A DNA stretch of 64,000 nt from Tieghemiomyces parasiticus. Taxonomy: Eukaryota > Kickxellomycota > Dimargaritomycetes > Dimargaritales > Dimargaritaceae. Location: assembly GCA_027575765.1 (NCBI GenBank), contig JANBPT010000003.1, positions 1 through 64,000 of the forward strand, in the 5' to 3' direction. Below are positions 22,223 to 33,745 of the stretch, piece by piece. Both the position numbers and the translations under genes were made by a program. The notes under the pieces were generated by a model. That model ran no database searches and was not told the DNA's origin. It saw only the letters and a program-made list of their open reading frames with translations. The first letter of the stretch is position 1; every line of letters begins with the position of its first letter.

Positions 22223-24280
22223 CTGATTGCAAAGGATGGCGGAGTGAGGAAACTTCGCAAAGCGCAAAACTAAAATAAAATAACAAGGAATGCCCTGGAG
22301 GCTTGGCGAGCCGAGAGTAGAGGAAAGCGGGGAGGAGTCTTGTGGTGATGGCTCAGTTTATATATATATATTATGAAATTCGACCCAGGTACTTGTGAAG
22401 GATTGCATATGCTGCACGACCAAGCGGAGGCGACGATGCATGGGGCCGGGGTCGATGGTGCTTCAACGGGCATATAGAGGCGAAGGCAAGTGGGTGATAG
22501 CGGACGGTGACGGGTGAGTGGCGGAGGTTCGGATGGAGGTAACATTGGCTTACGGTCTGGCGCATTTACCAGCGGAGTAGAGCATCTCATATGCCGATGG
22601 CGTGTCGTTGAGCTACCCAGGGGTAGCCCCAATGGGTGCGTGATCGGCCACAGCGTATGCGCCAGGGTAACTGTGGATGGGCCATGTCGGGCTACCTGTG
22701 GAAAAGGCAGTGCTCCAAGCCCGCAGCATCGGTTGCGTCACGGTTGCTACGCAGTTAATACTTGTCTCGAGAGTGTATGCGCGATGACCATATCGATCCA
22801 AGGAACGCTAGCTCAGCTCCCCCTTCCTCCCGCCCCACAGGAGACGTGCGAGGCTGGGCTGAACACCTAATTAGGGGCTGATATCCAGAGGGATGGACTT
22901 GCCCACCAGAGTGTATTAAAAGGATGTGGACACCCCCCCCCCGCGCGTGTCAGTCAAACCCGTCGTTCTTGGAGGTCTGCCGGCCCCTAATGAAACCTAA
23001 TGTCACTGCTCATTCATATGTGCCAAGGGTGGGGTGACAGGCGAAGGGCGTCAGCAGTAAACGTAAATGTGGAGTTCATATGCATTATGGTTAGGTGGAG
23101 ACTCGCAGCGATCCCTTCCGTGGTACAGCCGTATCTAGACGAGTCGTGCTTATCTCGTACCAGTCCCATGTCCACCCGCCGAAGACGATGGAAGGGCCGA
23201 CTTTAACCGGGGCGGCCCGGGGGATGCCTATTGCAGTAGAACCTACAGGTTGGACCATTCCTGGTAGGGGCCGGCACTTCGTTCCCTACCCTTCCCACAT
23301 CGACGGGTACGATGTCAGACCACGGTGTTCCGGCACGGTGCTGGGTAGGTGCTTATCGATCGGCTGGGCTGCGGCTCGTTCCAGAAAAAGGGGCCGTGGT
23401 GCGGGTAGGTGGGGGCTAGGTCCTGCGCCTGTACCGGCAATGGCCCCTCGGTGGTTTCAGTCTGGGCCGGCGTCCCTAGCGTGCTTGTGCCGCTCCTGGC
23501 CTGGACACCAGCCCCCCCCCACCCCTGGTTCCTTCCTTATCAGCATCGAAGTGGCCGATTTACTCACCCCGGTGCCCTAAAGGAGGCCCAAGTGAAACGG
23601 TTCCAGCGAGAAGTACGGCCTGGCGTCATCGACAGTGGTCGGACGGACCATGGATGCTTCCCCCATCTTTGCTCGCACCTGGCCGTTCCCTCTGCTGCCC
23701 TGACACCGAGGACTGACGCTGGTCGGACCCAGTACTTCCAGTCTCCTGATTGGTCGATAGACCATACCCCCTCCCCACTGATAGGCCGGGAAAGGCTGGC
23801 CAACAACTGCGTCAAGTGTTTATAAGGGTCCCCGTCATGAGCCCTACCAGCTCTCCCCATCCCGCACGGCGGCCATTGATAGCTTTGGAGATTGACTTGG
23901 TCACTGTTTCTAGAAATGCAAATAATACCACCGACCATTTAAAGCACAGTGCGTGAAGCACTCAGATACGCGCCACCAATGGCGTACCCCTCGTATCCGG
24001 TCTCCGCACTATTCGTCATCGTCCCTGGCAGTGAGGCCAAGTATCGTCAATGGAGATCCCAACACAGTCCCCCTTCAGCATAACGTAGCCAGGGCCCGGT
24101 TTACTTACGATCCGGATCGCAGATGAGCTATATTGAACTAGTCGTACAGAACAGACGGAGTCCGACAGAGGGTTCGGGTGAGACCATACGTACTCTTTAC
24201 CGGCCCCAAAATGAGGTACGCAGAGGCTGTCTGGCCGCTTAGACGCCAAATGAACACGGCACGGCCCGAGTGACCACGGA

Positions 24281-25211
24281 CTACAGACGGTCCCACTTTG
24301 CCTCCTTAGCCACTGGGTCCCGTCGGCCACCAAATGAACTTCCGGACATGTTGGCCCCGCCGCTGTAGCTGATCTGGACGGGGTTGACGATCCCCTCGCC
24401 GGCCCGCAGTTGAGCCTCGGAAAACTGCCGCCGGCGCTGCTCGGCCAACTTGGGCCCGATGAGGGGTCCGCCGTAGCCCAATTGGTTAGCTTGCCGCGAG
24501 AGCGCGTAGATGGCGTCCACCACCTGGCCGGGGTTCTTTTTCTCGTATAGATCCACTGTCTGGAACAGTTCGTGGCGGCGGCAGCCCATGACCTCCGCCT
24601 GCTTGAGGAAATTACTAATGTTTTCCATCTGAGCGTGTAGGGGGAGGGGGCATGAATGAGACACAGGTGCGAATAGCCATTCATAGTTAGTGAGGTTGAT
24701 ACGTTGGGAAGAGGAGGGGGGGGGGGTCCCGCGGCTCATTTACGAGCACAGTGTAATATATACACGTTAGAGTTCCCGGAATTTAGGTCCGCGCTCTCAC
24801 CAGTACCACCTCAACCTACCTGCTTGAAAGCGATAGTGGAAGTCGAAAACTTGGCGGTTCCCAGTTTGGTGGCGTTGAGGGCTCTGTAGTCAACAGTTGA
24901 AGTGACAGCAGCGTAATCTGGTTAGGTTTCGGTGCAGTTTATGGGCACGCCCATCTTTGGAGGGTAAGACGGGCAGTAGGGCGGCGCCACATACATTGTC
25001 CCCGGGGAGGGGCGACTTACTTGCACAGAATGACGCCGTCCTTGAGCTGGTCCATAAAATCGCCCTCGATGGGCTCCTGGATAACGGTCTCGAGCCAGCA
25101 CCGGGCCTCCAATTCGCGTTGCGGGCTATACTTGGACCGGAGACGCTCGGCAATCTCCTTGTCGAGGCCGTAGAGCTGCGGCTCATCGTCGCCAGTGGGA
25201 TGGGAAGCCAT
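24281..25211 (-). CDS. SCP1: Transgelin/calponin-type actin-bundling protein (Scp1/Stg1 homologue), three exons
   Basis: Exons are 25211-25021, 24883-24820 and 24628-24281, giving 200 residues, the normal transgelin length. The single CH domain reads through all junctions: ELEARCWLETVIQEPIEGDF, QLKDGVILCK, then TAKFSTSTIAFKQ joined to MENISNFLKQAEVMG and the helix beginning LFQTVDLYEKKNPGQVV. The C-terminus has GGPLIGPKLAEQRRRQFSEA, a variant of the calponin-like repeat, and ends in KWDRL. Known role: binds and bundles F-actin in cortical patches and the contractile ring. All donors are GTAAGT or GTAGGT, and intron 2 contains a G11 run (24716-24726). It is divergent from the DBF2-like kinase gene across 930 bp. 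Confidence 0.93.
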
Positions 25212-26141
25212 GGTTGAATTATCGGTACCACAGTGAGGTCAGTAATACAGGCAAGCGTGGATTCTTGAATTAGGGGGTCACGGCAATGGTGTCCAATTAG
25301 ACGGGTGTGGGGGTAAAGGGTGTGGGGCTAGTGAGCGGATGGAATGTAACGACGCATGGGACCCGTCCTCGGTCCATTGGCTGGATTAGTCCGTTCCACG
25401 GTTGACTGGCCCGCGACCCTGCGGGGCGAGTTGGCCAACCGGCTGCCGGCCTAGCCACCGGCCGGTTTGCACTTGACGCATCTCTCCCTCAGTAAGTGCT
25501 TTGCCCAATGCTTGGCAGGGATACTCACGGCACCGTCGGCTATCCTAGCCAGCCCTGGTTACACAACGGCGGGGGGTTGGAATTAAACTGTCAACAGCGG
25601 CCTAAAAGGCTCCTCTTTCCTTGGTTGGGGCTTAACCCCCCCCCCGCCAGTCGAACGAACTACACCGCTGCCTCCTTCAGCCGATATCTCCAACGGGGTT
25701 CTAAAGCTCCCTCCGTTGGGAAGAGGCAATGCTGGAGGAAGCGCTCTGGGCTCTCATTGACGTCGGAACCATCGGACTAGGTATTGCAGCAGGCTTGAGT
25801 GTTAGCTAGAGTGGGACCGGGTTGGCCGGTGGCGCGTAGTCGGCCTGCGGCGATCGCCCGGCCTTCGGTATTTATTTACAGTTTCCTTTTCTTTGTCTAT
25901 TTTTTCTGTCTGAGGCGAGCGCCCTTCCTTGTCTACTGACTACTCTACCCTGGCTCACGCCGCCGTCCCAACCCAGCTGGCTTCAACCTTCCTTTTCTGC
26001 ACCACCTCTGTTGACTTGGACATCTCATCGGTGCATCCGCATTTCCTTCCCCAACCCTGCTTCTAACCTTTGCACCCCATCCAACCTCGCCCCTCCCCGG
26101 CCTCGTCCCCGCATACCCATCCCTACTTTCATTCGCCCGCC
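25212..26141. other. Divergent promoter region between SCP1 and the DBF2-like kinase
   Basis: No gene is recognised. The kinase side (25860-26140) is CT-rich, typical of leaders here, with tatttatttacag near 25868 that could be a 5'-UTR acceptor. A C10 run lies at 25636-25645. Confidence 0.5.
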
Positions 26142-27854
26142 ATGCTCCGCTCCCAGGAGGCCGGGCTGGTCGACCGGCTCGATGACTTGTCTCTCGATGA
26201 GTCCCAGGCCCTGGCCACGCAGCCGGAGATCCGCGCTGGCCCGTCAGCCCACCCGCGGTCAGCTCCACTGGCCCCACCAGCCCCGTCTGCCACGGTGGAC
26301 AAGTCCTCTGGCCACGCCTACGGCGCTACAGCGGGCGTCATGACCAAGCGCGCCCAAATGATGGCCCTGGACCCGGCTGTGCGTCGAAAGTGCGAGGCCA
26401 CCCAGGTCTACTTTCTAGACTATTATTTTGACCTACTTTCCTACATTAAGCAGCGCAAAGGTCGATTCCAGAAGCTCAAGGACGACCTACGTCGGGTCCA
26501 GGTCTCCCAGGCCCAGGCCCAAGGTGCCTGGCGGCGGTACTGCAGTGACGAATCGACCTACCTGCGGCGGCGCCGCATCCGCACCCAGGAGAAGGAGTTC
26601 CACATTTTGGCCCAGATTGGCCAGGGCGGCTACGGCCAGGTCTTTCTGGCCCGCAAGCGCGACACGAGCGAGATTTGTGCGCTTAAAAAGATGAACAAGA
26701 AGCTGCTACAGAAGCTTAACGAGGTACAGCACATCCTCACCGAGCGCGACATCCTCAAGGCCAGCCAGACCGACTGGCTCGTTAAGTTGCTTTACGCTTT
26801 CCAGGACCCCGAGCACGTGTACCTGGCTATGGAGTATGTCCCCGGTGGCGATGTGCGTACGCTGCTCAACAGCAACGGGATCCTTCTGGATAAGTACACC
26901 CGGTTCTACATCGCCGAGATGTGCCTAGCCGTGGTGGCCCTCCACCAGCTGGGCTACATCCACCGCGATCTCAAGCCCGAAAACTTCCTGATCGATGCTA
27001 CAGGCCACGTCAAGCTCACTGACTTTGGGCTGTCCAAGGGCCACTTGAGTACCCAGCGCGTAGAAGCCCTGCGTAGTAAGCTAGAAGCCGTCAAGAACAA
27101 CCAGATCATTTACCGCACCTCCGAGGAGAAGCGCAGTTTCTACCGCTCACTGCACCGCGAGGAGCTGACCTGCGCCTTCTCGGTGGTGGGATCCCCGGAC
27201 TACATGGCCCCGGAAATCATCACCAATCAGGGGGCCGGTTATGACAACCGGGTGGATTTCTGGTCGATCGGCTGTATCCTGTACGAATTCCTGTCCGGGT
27301 ATGCACCCTTCACCGCGCCCACCCTAGACGAAGTGTGGGTCAACGTGTACCACTGGGAACGCGTATTTGAGAAGCCCAAGTTTGAGAGCCAGGAGGCCGA
27401 GTCCAACCTCACCCCTGAGGCCTGGTCCCTCATCACTCAGCTGATCACTCACCGCGACCAGCGGCTGGCCTCACTGGCCAGTCTCCAACAGCACCCGTAC
27501 TTCTACGGCCATCTCGACCTAGCCAACATGCGCACCACCGTCGACCCGCCTTTCGTGCCTATGCTCGAGTCTGAGGCCGACACCTCATACTTTGACGATT
27601 TCACCAACCCCGAAGATATGGAAATTTACAAGGAGGTCAACCACAAGAAGCAGCAGATTGAAGAGTCCATGCGCACGGCCGACCCCTTGCCCGGCACTAC
27701 CGCTGCGGCCGACGGGAGTGGTAATGGTAGCGGTGCTGGCGATGCGACCGCCGACCTGGGCGGCGCCACCGCCGGGCTTAAGGACGACCGGGCCGCTTTC
27801 ATCGGCTTCACCTTCCGCCATCGTGACTTTGTCCCCGCCTCCACCCTCCGCTAA
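26142..27854 (+). CDS. DBF2: NDR-family kinase of the mitotic exit/septation network (Dbf2/Sid2)
   Basis: A single exon of 570 residues from ATG at 26142 in a gccATG context. The MOB-binding N-terminal region precedes the catalytic domain and includes YCSDESTYLRRRR. The kinase starts at about 152 with GQGGYGQVFLARKRDT, catalytic lysine in CALKKMNKK, HRDLKPEN at 274-281 and DFG at 294. An insert separates DFG from the activation loop, as in NDR kinases, followed by SVVGSPDYMAPE. The AGC tail includes DTSYFDDFTNPEDM, and the hydrophobic motif FIGFTFRHRDF puts the regulatory Thr at 557. These motifs match Dbf2/Sid2 better than Cbk1/Orb6. Known role: with Mob1 it drives mitotic exit, Cdc14 control and cytokinesis. 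Activation is expected through Cdc15/Sid1-type phosphorylation. Confidence 0.93.
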   Translation: MLRSQEAGLVDRLDDLSLDESQALATQPEIRAGPSAHPRSAPLAPPAPSATVDKSSGHAYGATAGVMTKRAQMMALDPAVRRKCEATQVYFLDYYFDLLSYIKQRKGRFQKLKDDLRRVQVSQAQAQGAWRRYCSDESTYLRRRRIRTQEKEFHILAQIGQGGYGQVFLARKRDTSEICALKKMNKKLLQKLNEVQHILTERDILKASQTDWLVKLLYAFQDPEHVYLAMEYVPGGDVRTLLNSNGILLDKYTRFYIAEMCLAVVALHQLGYIHRDLKPENFLIDATGHVKLTDFGLSKGHLSTQRVEALRSKLEAVKNNQIIYRTSEEKRSFYRSLHREELTCAFSVVGSPDYMAPEIITNQGAGYDNRVDFWSIGCILYEFLSGYAPFTAPTLDEVWVNVYHWERVFEKPKFESQEAESNLTPEAWSLITQLITHRDQRLASLASLQQHPYFYGHLDLANMRTTVDPPFVPMLESEADTSYFDDFTNPEDMEIYKEVNHKKQQIEESMRTADPLPGTTAAADGSGNGSGAGDATADLGGATAGLKDDRAAFIGFTFRHRDFVPASTLR

Positions 27855-28354
27855 ATGTGTCCCACCGTGTCACCGTCCATCGGATTATTATTATTATTAG
27901 CGGGCTGACCTCCGGCCTTTACCCTCCTCCTCCCCAACGGTTGCGTTCTAAAACTCTTGGGTGTACTTTCCTACCCGCCTCCTCTCCTATCATATTATGT
28001 CCTTGCACCCCCCCCCCCTCTCCTTCTTTTTCCTGTAGGCTCCTTGGGCTGAGCCAGCTCATCGCCGTATCTCCACTTAAACCTTCTACAATACTATCTA
28101 CTTATCTATTTCCACTCATGACTGCCTCACTACTCATCTTAACTTATATATTCAATGGGAATGGTCAATGGCTCTTTGCCCTAATCATTTCTTACTCGGC
28201 TTGATAAGTCCCCCCCCTCCTCCTCCTCCCTCGTCCATCCCTAAACTGATTTTATCACCACGCCTAGTCCACAGTGATTGCTCAGGGCTTTAATGAGGTA
28301 TGTCGAAAAAGGTCCTATTAATACGCACACTTCGGTACTACAAAAACATGGCGC
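27855..28354. other. Convergent 3' flanks of DBF2 and PRP3
   Basis: Pyrimidine-rich DNA with a C11 run at 28008-28018. ATTAAA on the reverse strand near 28290 may be the PRP3 poly(A) signal. No gene is seen. Confidence 0.5.
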
Positions 28355-30537
28355 CTACAATTGCCCGTTAATGGCCTGCTCCATCAGCGCGTCTTCGTGA
28401 CTGTAGTTCCGGGCCAGGGTCCAAAATTGGTCGGCCTGACCGTAGGCTAGACAGGTCATGGCGCGTTCGTCGGTGGGACAGAGCCGGAGGGTGAACTTTT
28501 TGAAGCGCCGCTCCGTGATCTGGCCTTCCCAGATCAGTGCGCAATAATTAGGACCGCTAGGCTGGGTGGCAGCGAGGCCGGCAGTCTTGTCCTTACGGTT
28601 GCCGTCTTCCTCATCGTCGTCCGAACCCGAGTCGGAATCGCCGGGGTCCATGTCCCACTGGATACGGCGGAGCATCAATTTTTTGTAGGCCTTGAGGGAC
28701 TTGGCACCGCCTTCGACTACCACCAGGCCTTGCGTCGGGTTCATGATGGCCACCCCGGTCAGCTGCAGCTGCTGGGCGTTGGTATCCACTTTGTACTTGT
28801 GCTGCGGGTGCGATAGGTTTTGGACTCTGGAATGGTGGGCAGGAATCATAATGACACGGTGAGGCGGTTGGGAGACGGGGGAGGGGGAGAAAGGACGCCA
28901 TCATACGGAAGTGATAAGTGCTCTGGCGGGGTAACCATTTGTAGCCTACACAATAATGCTACTGGTGTGTGAAGCCCGCCTTTTTCCTCGGCCTGTGGGC
29001 TACTTACTTGAACACCATGCAGTAGATGCCCTGGGCCTCGTCCTGGGCCAGCTTCGCTTGTCGCTTGGCCCGGCGCTGCTCGTCGGTCAGCTGACGCTCG
29101 TGGTTGGCCTTTTCGTGTTCCTCCTGACGGGCGGCCACCTGGCGGCGCACCTCAGCCTCGACCTTGGTGGGGTCCTGGACGGACTCATTGGCCAGTACCC
29201 GCATAAGGTTACTGAGTTTGACCTTGGGCGGATCGGGGGGGAGGAGTCCCAGCCGGATTTTGTCCTGGCGGTCGCGCAGGGCCTCGGCCCGGCGTTGGCG
29301 GCGGAGTTTCTTGCGCTCCTTCTTGGTGAGCATTAGCGGCTTGTACGCCACCACTACCTCTTGAACCACCGACCGGGTGGGAACCGGGTGCTGGACGTAC
29401 CGGGACACAAGGGAGTCTGGGGTGTCGACTAGCGTGGCGTCGTTACCGAGCTCAGCGTAGCTCTCGGTCTTGAGCAGCGGAGCGTCCCACCACTCCACAG
29501 CAGGTGGGAGAGGTTTCTAAATCCGTGGTAGGTGGAGGATGGTATTTTAGGGATCGCCTTGGTCAGTAGATGCAGGGCTGCCCGGTCTGAAGCCGTCATC
29601 ATGGCGAGGGTATATTGCGGCAGTACACATAAGCCCTTGTATCTTCGCGGCCGTCGTCGTATTTTGGCGTGGTCCATAACTTACCATCAACCAGTCGTCG
29701 GCACGGCTTTCCTCGTTGTTGGTCAGGCCGACATTTTTGACCCTCTCGGCCAGTTCGAGTTTGAGCGCCTCTAGTTGGGCCTAGTGCAGCGAAATATCGG
29801 CGGGGAGAGGACATTGTAAAACGTAATTTAGCACGGTTATACTTAAACATCGGCCCCGCAATGCTGGCCGAAACACCTTGGGCGGGCCGCTTCGTCCGTC
29901 TTGCGCATTGCTGGCCCATTCACAATGAAGGTTACCTACCTGTGCCCGTAGTTCGTTGGCTTCCTGAATATAGCGGCCCTGTGGAACGAAGTGGAAACCA
30001 CGCCGCTTGCGTTCCCGGGGAATTCCAGCCCCGCCGCCCAGATTTGGGTCGAAGTAGGGGTTTTTGGTTACATCGGTAAAGTCGGTCGGGGCACTGAGGA
30101 GTTCCAACTTGTGGTGCTTTTGGGCAGCTAGGCGATTGGCCTGTATGTGTAAGGTACCAGGATAGGATGAGGGGGGGGGATAAAGTAAGATGTGGGTGAA
30201 TTTTTTGTCTAGTACGATACTGTAAGGTCCAATATGTTGTAAACCTTCTTACACCATGTTACGAGCTTTAGGAACCGGGTAGGGGCCCTTTAGCGCAGAG
30301 TAGAGGGAGCGGAGCCGCCTCGCGACAACGCACCTTGACGGTCGCCAACTCGGCGCGTGGCAAAAGGGCGAGCTTAGGGTTAGTAGGCTTGGCCTCGTGG
30401 AGGCTAGTAGTGGGGCGAGCCTGAAGCGACGGGTGTAGCTGCTTATTGAGCCCGCTGGTCCGTGGGCTCTTCGCCGGGGGCTCGCCAGGCATGTCCTCCG
30501 GCTTCACATCGAACCTTCGCTTGCGAGGGGGATTCAT
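28355..30537 (-). CDS. PRP3: U4/U6 snRNP protein Prp3, five exons
   Basis: Exons are 30537-30334, 30140-29940, 29780-29685, 29516-29008 and 28826-28355, giving 493 residues with consistent phases. Exon 2 carries NPYFDPNLGGG and GFHFVPQGRYIQEANELRAQ, the Prp3 domain start. Exon 4 has PPAVEWWDAPLL, the KKERKKLRRQRR cluster and EEHEKANHERQLTDEQRRAK. Exon 5 holds the C-terminal DUF1115-type domain: LSHPQHKYKVDTNAQQLQLT, VVVEGGAKSLKAYKKLMLRR, an acidic loop (GDSDSGSDDDEEDG) and NYCALIWEGQITERRFKKF. Known role: Prp3 binds U4/U6 stem II and helps dock U5 in tri-snRNP assembly. It is shorter than human PRPF3, near yeast length, and lacks the animal N-terminal PWI domain. It diverges from GDA1. Confidence 0.95.
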
Positions 30538-31809
30538 GGCTAAACGGCGGTGGTCGGTAACGGAGAGAGAGAAGTGCCGAGTACTAGAGAAACAGCGATG
30601 TAGCAGAGGGTGGGATTACGGTAACGGGGCGATAATTGACAGAAGTGTGGAATGCAGTACCACATGGGACTGCATCCTAGTTTAGCCGCTCGATAGGCCA
30701 CCTGCGGGAATATGGTCGCGTATTCATTGCCGCCCACCCTCCCGAATTCGGGCCATGTCAGTACACCACGGTACTGTGCATGGTCCGCACCCTGCCTAGT
30801 GGACCCACAGTATTGGCCGGGGAGAGCCACGTCTCTAGATGTCATGCAGCTGGTAATAGGGCCAGTAGTTCGATCTTGCCTGCTTGGGCAACCCAAGCTA
30901 TACCTGGTCGGTCTCTTTGGGCTGATCTTCTCACTAGTCTGATTGGCTCTCGGACTGTACTCCTTGCGTCGTTAGGTCCTGACCCGGACCGCCTTTGGAC
31001 CTGCGCCAGACGGGCCAAGGCACCACAGCATGCACCTTCTACCGTTTCCGACCTTCAATCTCCAGCCCAAACGACTTAAGGAAACCGATGCTGGGTCGGT
31101 TTGCCTTGCAGGTACTTCGTGCTTCGGCAGTATTTAGGCACCTAGCGCTCCAGCGCGAAAGGCAATGGGCGGCCTGGGAAGAAACCCCGGCCGAATGGGC
31201 CTGGCCATCCATGCTCACTGGGCAATCGTTCGCACCAATCATGCAGCGCTTCTCATAAAAAAATCAAGTCGCTTACGACCATCGGGCCAACACTTTGGGA
31301 ATTTCCCCTGGTCTTAACGCTTAGAGCCATATTGACAGGTGTGTAAAAGGCGCAGTTGTCCTAGCCAAGGCTAAGCAGACCCCGGACTATCCTACGTGGT
31401 CATGTTGACCACCATCAGCAGGAAAATGCCTTTTGACGACGACCGTTCTACGTCAACACTGGTCTAGCGGTCCCCAGCAGCGCCGTGTCTAAAACCACCC
31501 TCGCCGCTCCTTGGCTGCCGCAGAGGGGGGCGGTGTTTCAGCATTTGCTAGTCGACTCGTAGCCTGGCCGAGTGTATACGTGTGAGGAGGGCCTTGCCTG
31601 CCGGGCCACAGAGCTCTATCTACCCTCCCCTTATTTGACATACGTACCGCAGAAAGCCGACCCGGGTTGGCCTGTCTCTACTTGGTACTGCATGTCCTAT
31701 ATGAATCCCTTGGCACCGCGTCCTTCTCACTCTTTTTGCTACCATCCCTCCTCCCTTCACTTCCGGCAGTCTGGAATCCGCCAACCACCTACACCGACGG
31801 GAGCCCATC
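30538..31809. other. Divergent region between PRP3 and GDA1
   Basis: No conserved coding sequence is seen. The last 150 nt before GDA1 are pyrimidine-rich. Confidence 0.5.
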
Positions 31810-33387
31810 ATGCGTGAGACACTCCTTGTCCAGGAACCCGAGAGCGACACCATCTCGGTGGCCGACTCGGAGGGTAACCGCAAGTACCGTCTGCGGTCTC
31901 GCTTCGATATTGCCGGCCAGCCCTACAAGTACCTCTTTTACGGCGGCCTAGGCCTGTTCCTCATCTGGCTGGTACTGAGTCGCCTCCCGATGACGCGCCG
32001 TGCCACCGACCTGGTCACAGCCGAGCGAAACGCCGCCCTCTCGTCCAAGCACTGCGACGTAGCCCACCCGGGCCGCCCGCTGATCCAGTACGCCCTGATG
32101 GTGGATGCCGGTTCCACCGGGTCACGCATCCATGTGTACAAGTTCAACTACTGCAAGGACGGTCCCGAGCTCGAGTCGGAGGTGTTTGAGCGGACCAAAC
32201 CGGGTCTTTCTGCCTACCCCGACGACCCGGAGGCCGCTGCCCTCACCCTGGATGTCCTGATGGCCGTGGCCCTGCGGTCGGTGCCCAAGAATCTGCATCA
32301 CTGCACCCCGCTCGCCGTCAAGGCCACTGCCGGGTTGCGTTTACTCGGCGAGGCCAAGAGTGAGTTCATCCTCACGGCCGTGCGCCAACGTTTGGAGGGG
32401 AAGTACCCGTTTCCAATCGTCCGCAAGGAGGGCGTGGTCATCATGGACGGCAAGGACGAGGGTGTGTATGCCTGGATCACCGTCAACTACCTACTCCGCC
32501 TGATCGGCAACCGTCAGCGGGACCCTACCGCCGCCGTGTTTGACCTGGGCGGTGGGTCCACCCAGATCGTGTTCGAGCCCACCGCCCAGCGCGGCGACAA
32601 GCCCTTCCAGATGCAGCCCGGGGACCACCACTACACCCTTGACTTTAACCAGCACCACTACGACCTGTATCAGCACAGTTACCTGGGCTACGGCCTGAAG
32701 GAGGCGCGCCGTCAGATCAAGGAGGCCGTACTAGATGCCCACCTTAAGGAGCATCCGGCCGATGTGCATAAGGCCGTCGGTTCACTGGTCGTGCCCAACC
32801 CGTGTTTCCCGACCAATTACACTGAGAAGTGGACCCCGACTAACCGGCCCGAGCTGGGGCCCGTCAGCTTCCAAGGCACAGACATGGGCAGTTGGAAGAT
32901 GTGCTTCGCGCTGGCCACCCGGATCCTCCACAAGCACGCACCCTGCGCCACCGCGCCGTGCAGCTTCGAAGGCATGTACCAGCCGTCGCTGGTGGACAAC
33001 TTCGCCACCAGCCCCATTTACGTCTTCTCGTACTTTTACGACCGTACCATGCCACTTGGCCTACCCAACAGCTTTGAACTCAAGCAACTGCGCGCGCTGA
33101 CTAAGCGGGCGTGCATGTACCAGCATCCGAAAAACACCCAGTTGCCCTCTACCCAGCAGGTCCTCCCCATGTTTGACCCTTCGACCCTGGCCGAGCTCAA
33201 CGGTCGTCCGCACTATTGTATGGACCTCAACTACATATACGCTCTACTCAGTGAGGGCTACGACATCCCCGACGAGCGCACCTTACACATGACCAACAAG
33301 ATCAACGACGTCGAAACCGGCTGGTCGCTGGGCGCCGCCATCGCCGTCCTGGACGAAGGCCATTACTGCAAGGTGGAGGAGGTCTGA
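31810..33387 (+). CDS. GDA1: Golgi guanosine diphosphatase (GDA1/CD39 family)
   Basis: A single exon of 525 residues. It is a type II membrane protein: about 40 cytosolic residues, then the anchor YLFYGGLGLFLIWLVLSRL. The lumenal apyrase domain shows the conserved regions in order: ACR1 DAGSTGSRIHVYKF (from residue 99), ACR2 VKATAGLRLLG, ACR3 GKDEGVYAWITVNYLL with the catalytic Glu, ACR4 FDLGGGSTQIVFE and ACR5 ETGWSLGAAIAV. Known role: hydrolyses GDP to GMP in the Golgi lumen so that GDP-mannose import and mannosylation can continue. A single N-terminal anchor and no C-terminal one fit Gda1 rather than the two-span Ynd1. An AATAAA signal follows 48 nt after the stop. Confidence 0.95.
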   Translation: MRETLLVQEPESDTISVADSEGNRKYRLRSRFDIAGQPYKYLFYGGLGLFLIWLVLSRLPMTRRATDLVTAERNAALSSKHCDVAHPGRPLIQYALMVDAGSTGSRIHVYKFNYCKDGPELESEVFERTKPGLSAYPDDPEAAALTLDVLMAVALRSVPKNLHHCTPLAVKATAGLRLLGEAKSEFILTAVRQRLEGKYPFPIVRKEGVVIMDGKDEGVYAWITVNYLLRLIGNRQRDPTAAVFDLGGGSTQIVFEPTAQRGDKPFQMQPGDHHYTLDFNQHHYDLYQHSYLGYGLKEARRQIKEAVLDAHLKEHPADVHKAVGSLVVPNPCFPTNYTEKWTPTNRPELGPVSFQGTDMGSWKMCFALATRILHKHAPCATAPCSFEGMYQPSLVDNFATSPIYVFSYFYDRTMPLGLPNSFELKQLRALTKRACMYQHPKNTQLPSTQQVLPMFDPSTLAELNGRPHYCMDLNYIYALLSEGYDIPDERTLHMTNKINDVETGWSLGAAIAVLDEGHYCKVEEV

Positions 33388-33745
33388 GCGCGCACGACTT
33401 TAAGCACGCTCTAACTATTTAGTCACCTCGGGTTAATAAAATCACTGTTAATCGACATAGTAGAAGCTCTATCTTCCAGGATGTGCCGGGCAGGTTAGCG
33501 AGCCAGGTGGATTATTCCATGCGTTTACAGGCCTGGGGGGGGGGGAAGAGGTTACCATTGCAGCTACGCCAAGGTAGACAATAATACCTTTACAACCGAC
33601 CTGATTCCAGAGACACGGGCGAGCCTTTAGTTATTAAACAGAGGAAAAAATGAAGTCGCCAACGGCGAACCGGGGTGAAAAATCGGCGGAGAGGAAGAAC
33701 GCGATAGCACGGCGCGCCAAGGAACGGACATCCGTCTCGGACAGT
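33388..33745. other. Convergent 3' flanks of GDA1 and TIM10
   Basis: Holds the GDA1 poly(A) signal and a G11 run at 33535-33545. No gene is seen. Confidence 0.6.
33435..33440 (+). terminator. Poly(A) signal AATAAA of GDA1
   Basis: A canonical hexamer 48 nt after the GDA1 stop codon. Confidence 0.65.

Larger units (their letters stand above)
19900..24280. other. Largest gene-poor region (4.4 kb)
   Basis: On the reverse strand 19900-20970 is strongly pyrimidine-rich, with a TATA-like ctatatttaaaa near 20890, and looks like a long leader/promoter of the Ser/Pro-rich gene. AT-dinucleotide tracts lie at 21361-21391 and about 22357-22374, and a C10 run at 22933-22942. A set of in-phase, splice-bounded reverse-strand exons between 22222 and 21825 may be a small gene. 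From 22.6 to 24.0 kb I see no conserved coding sequence, though a CCAAT-like and a TTTATAAGG motif occur near 23752-23826. Confidence 0.5.

Noticed and set aside
22514..22870. + strand frame ending after a good-looking cccacag acceptor
   Set aside because: The upstream part has no donor in phase and no recognisable protein sequence.
31572..31817. + strand frame immediately before GDA1
   Set aside because: No ATG with support; it is the pyrimidine-rich leader of GDA1.
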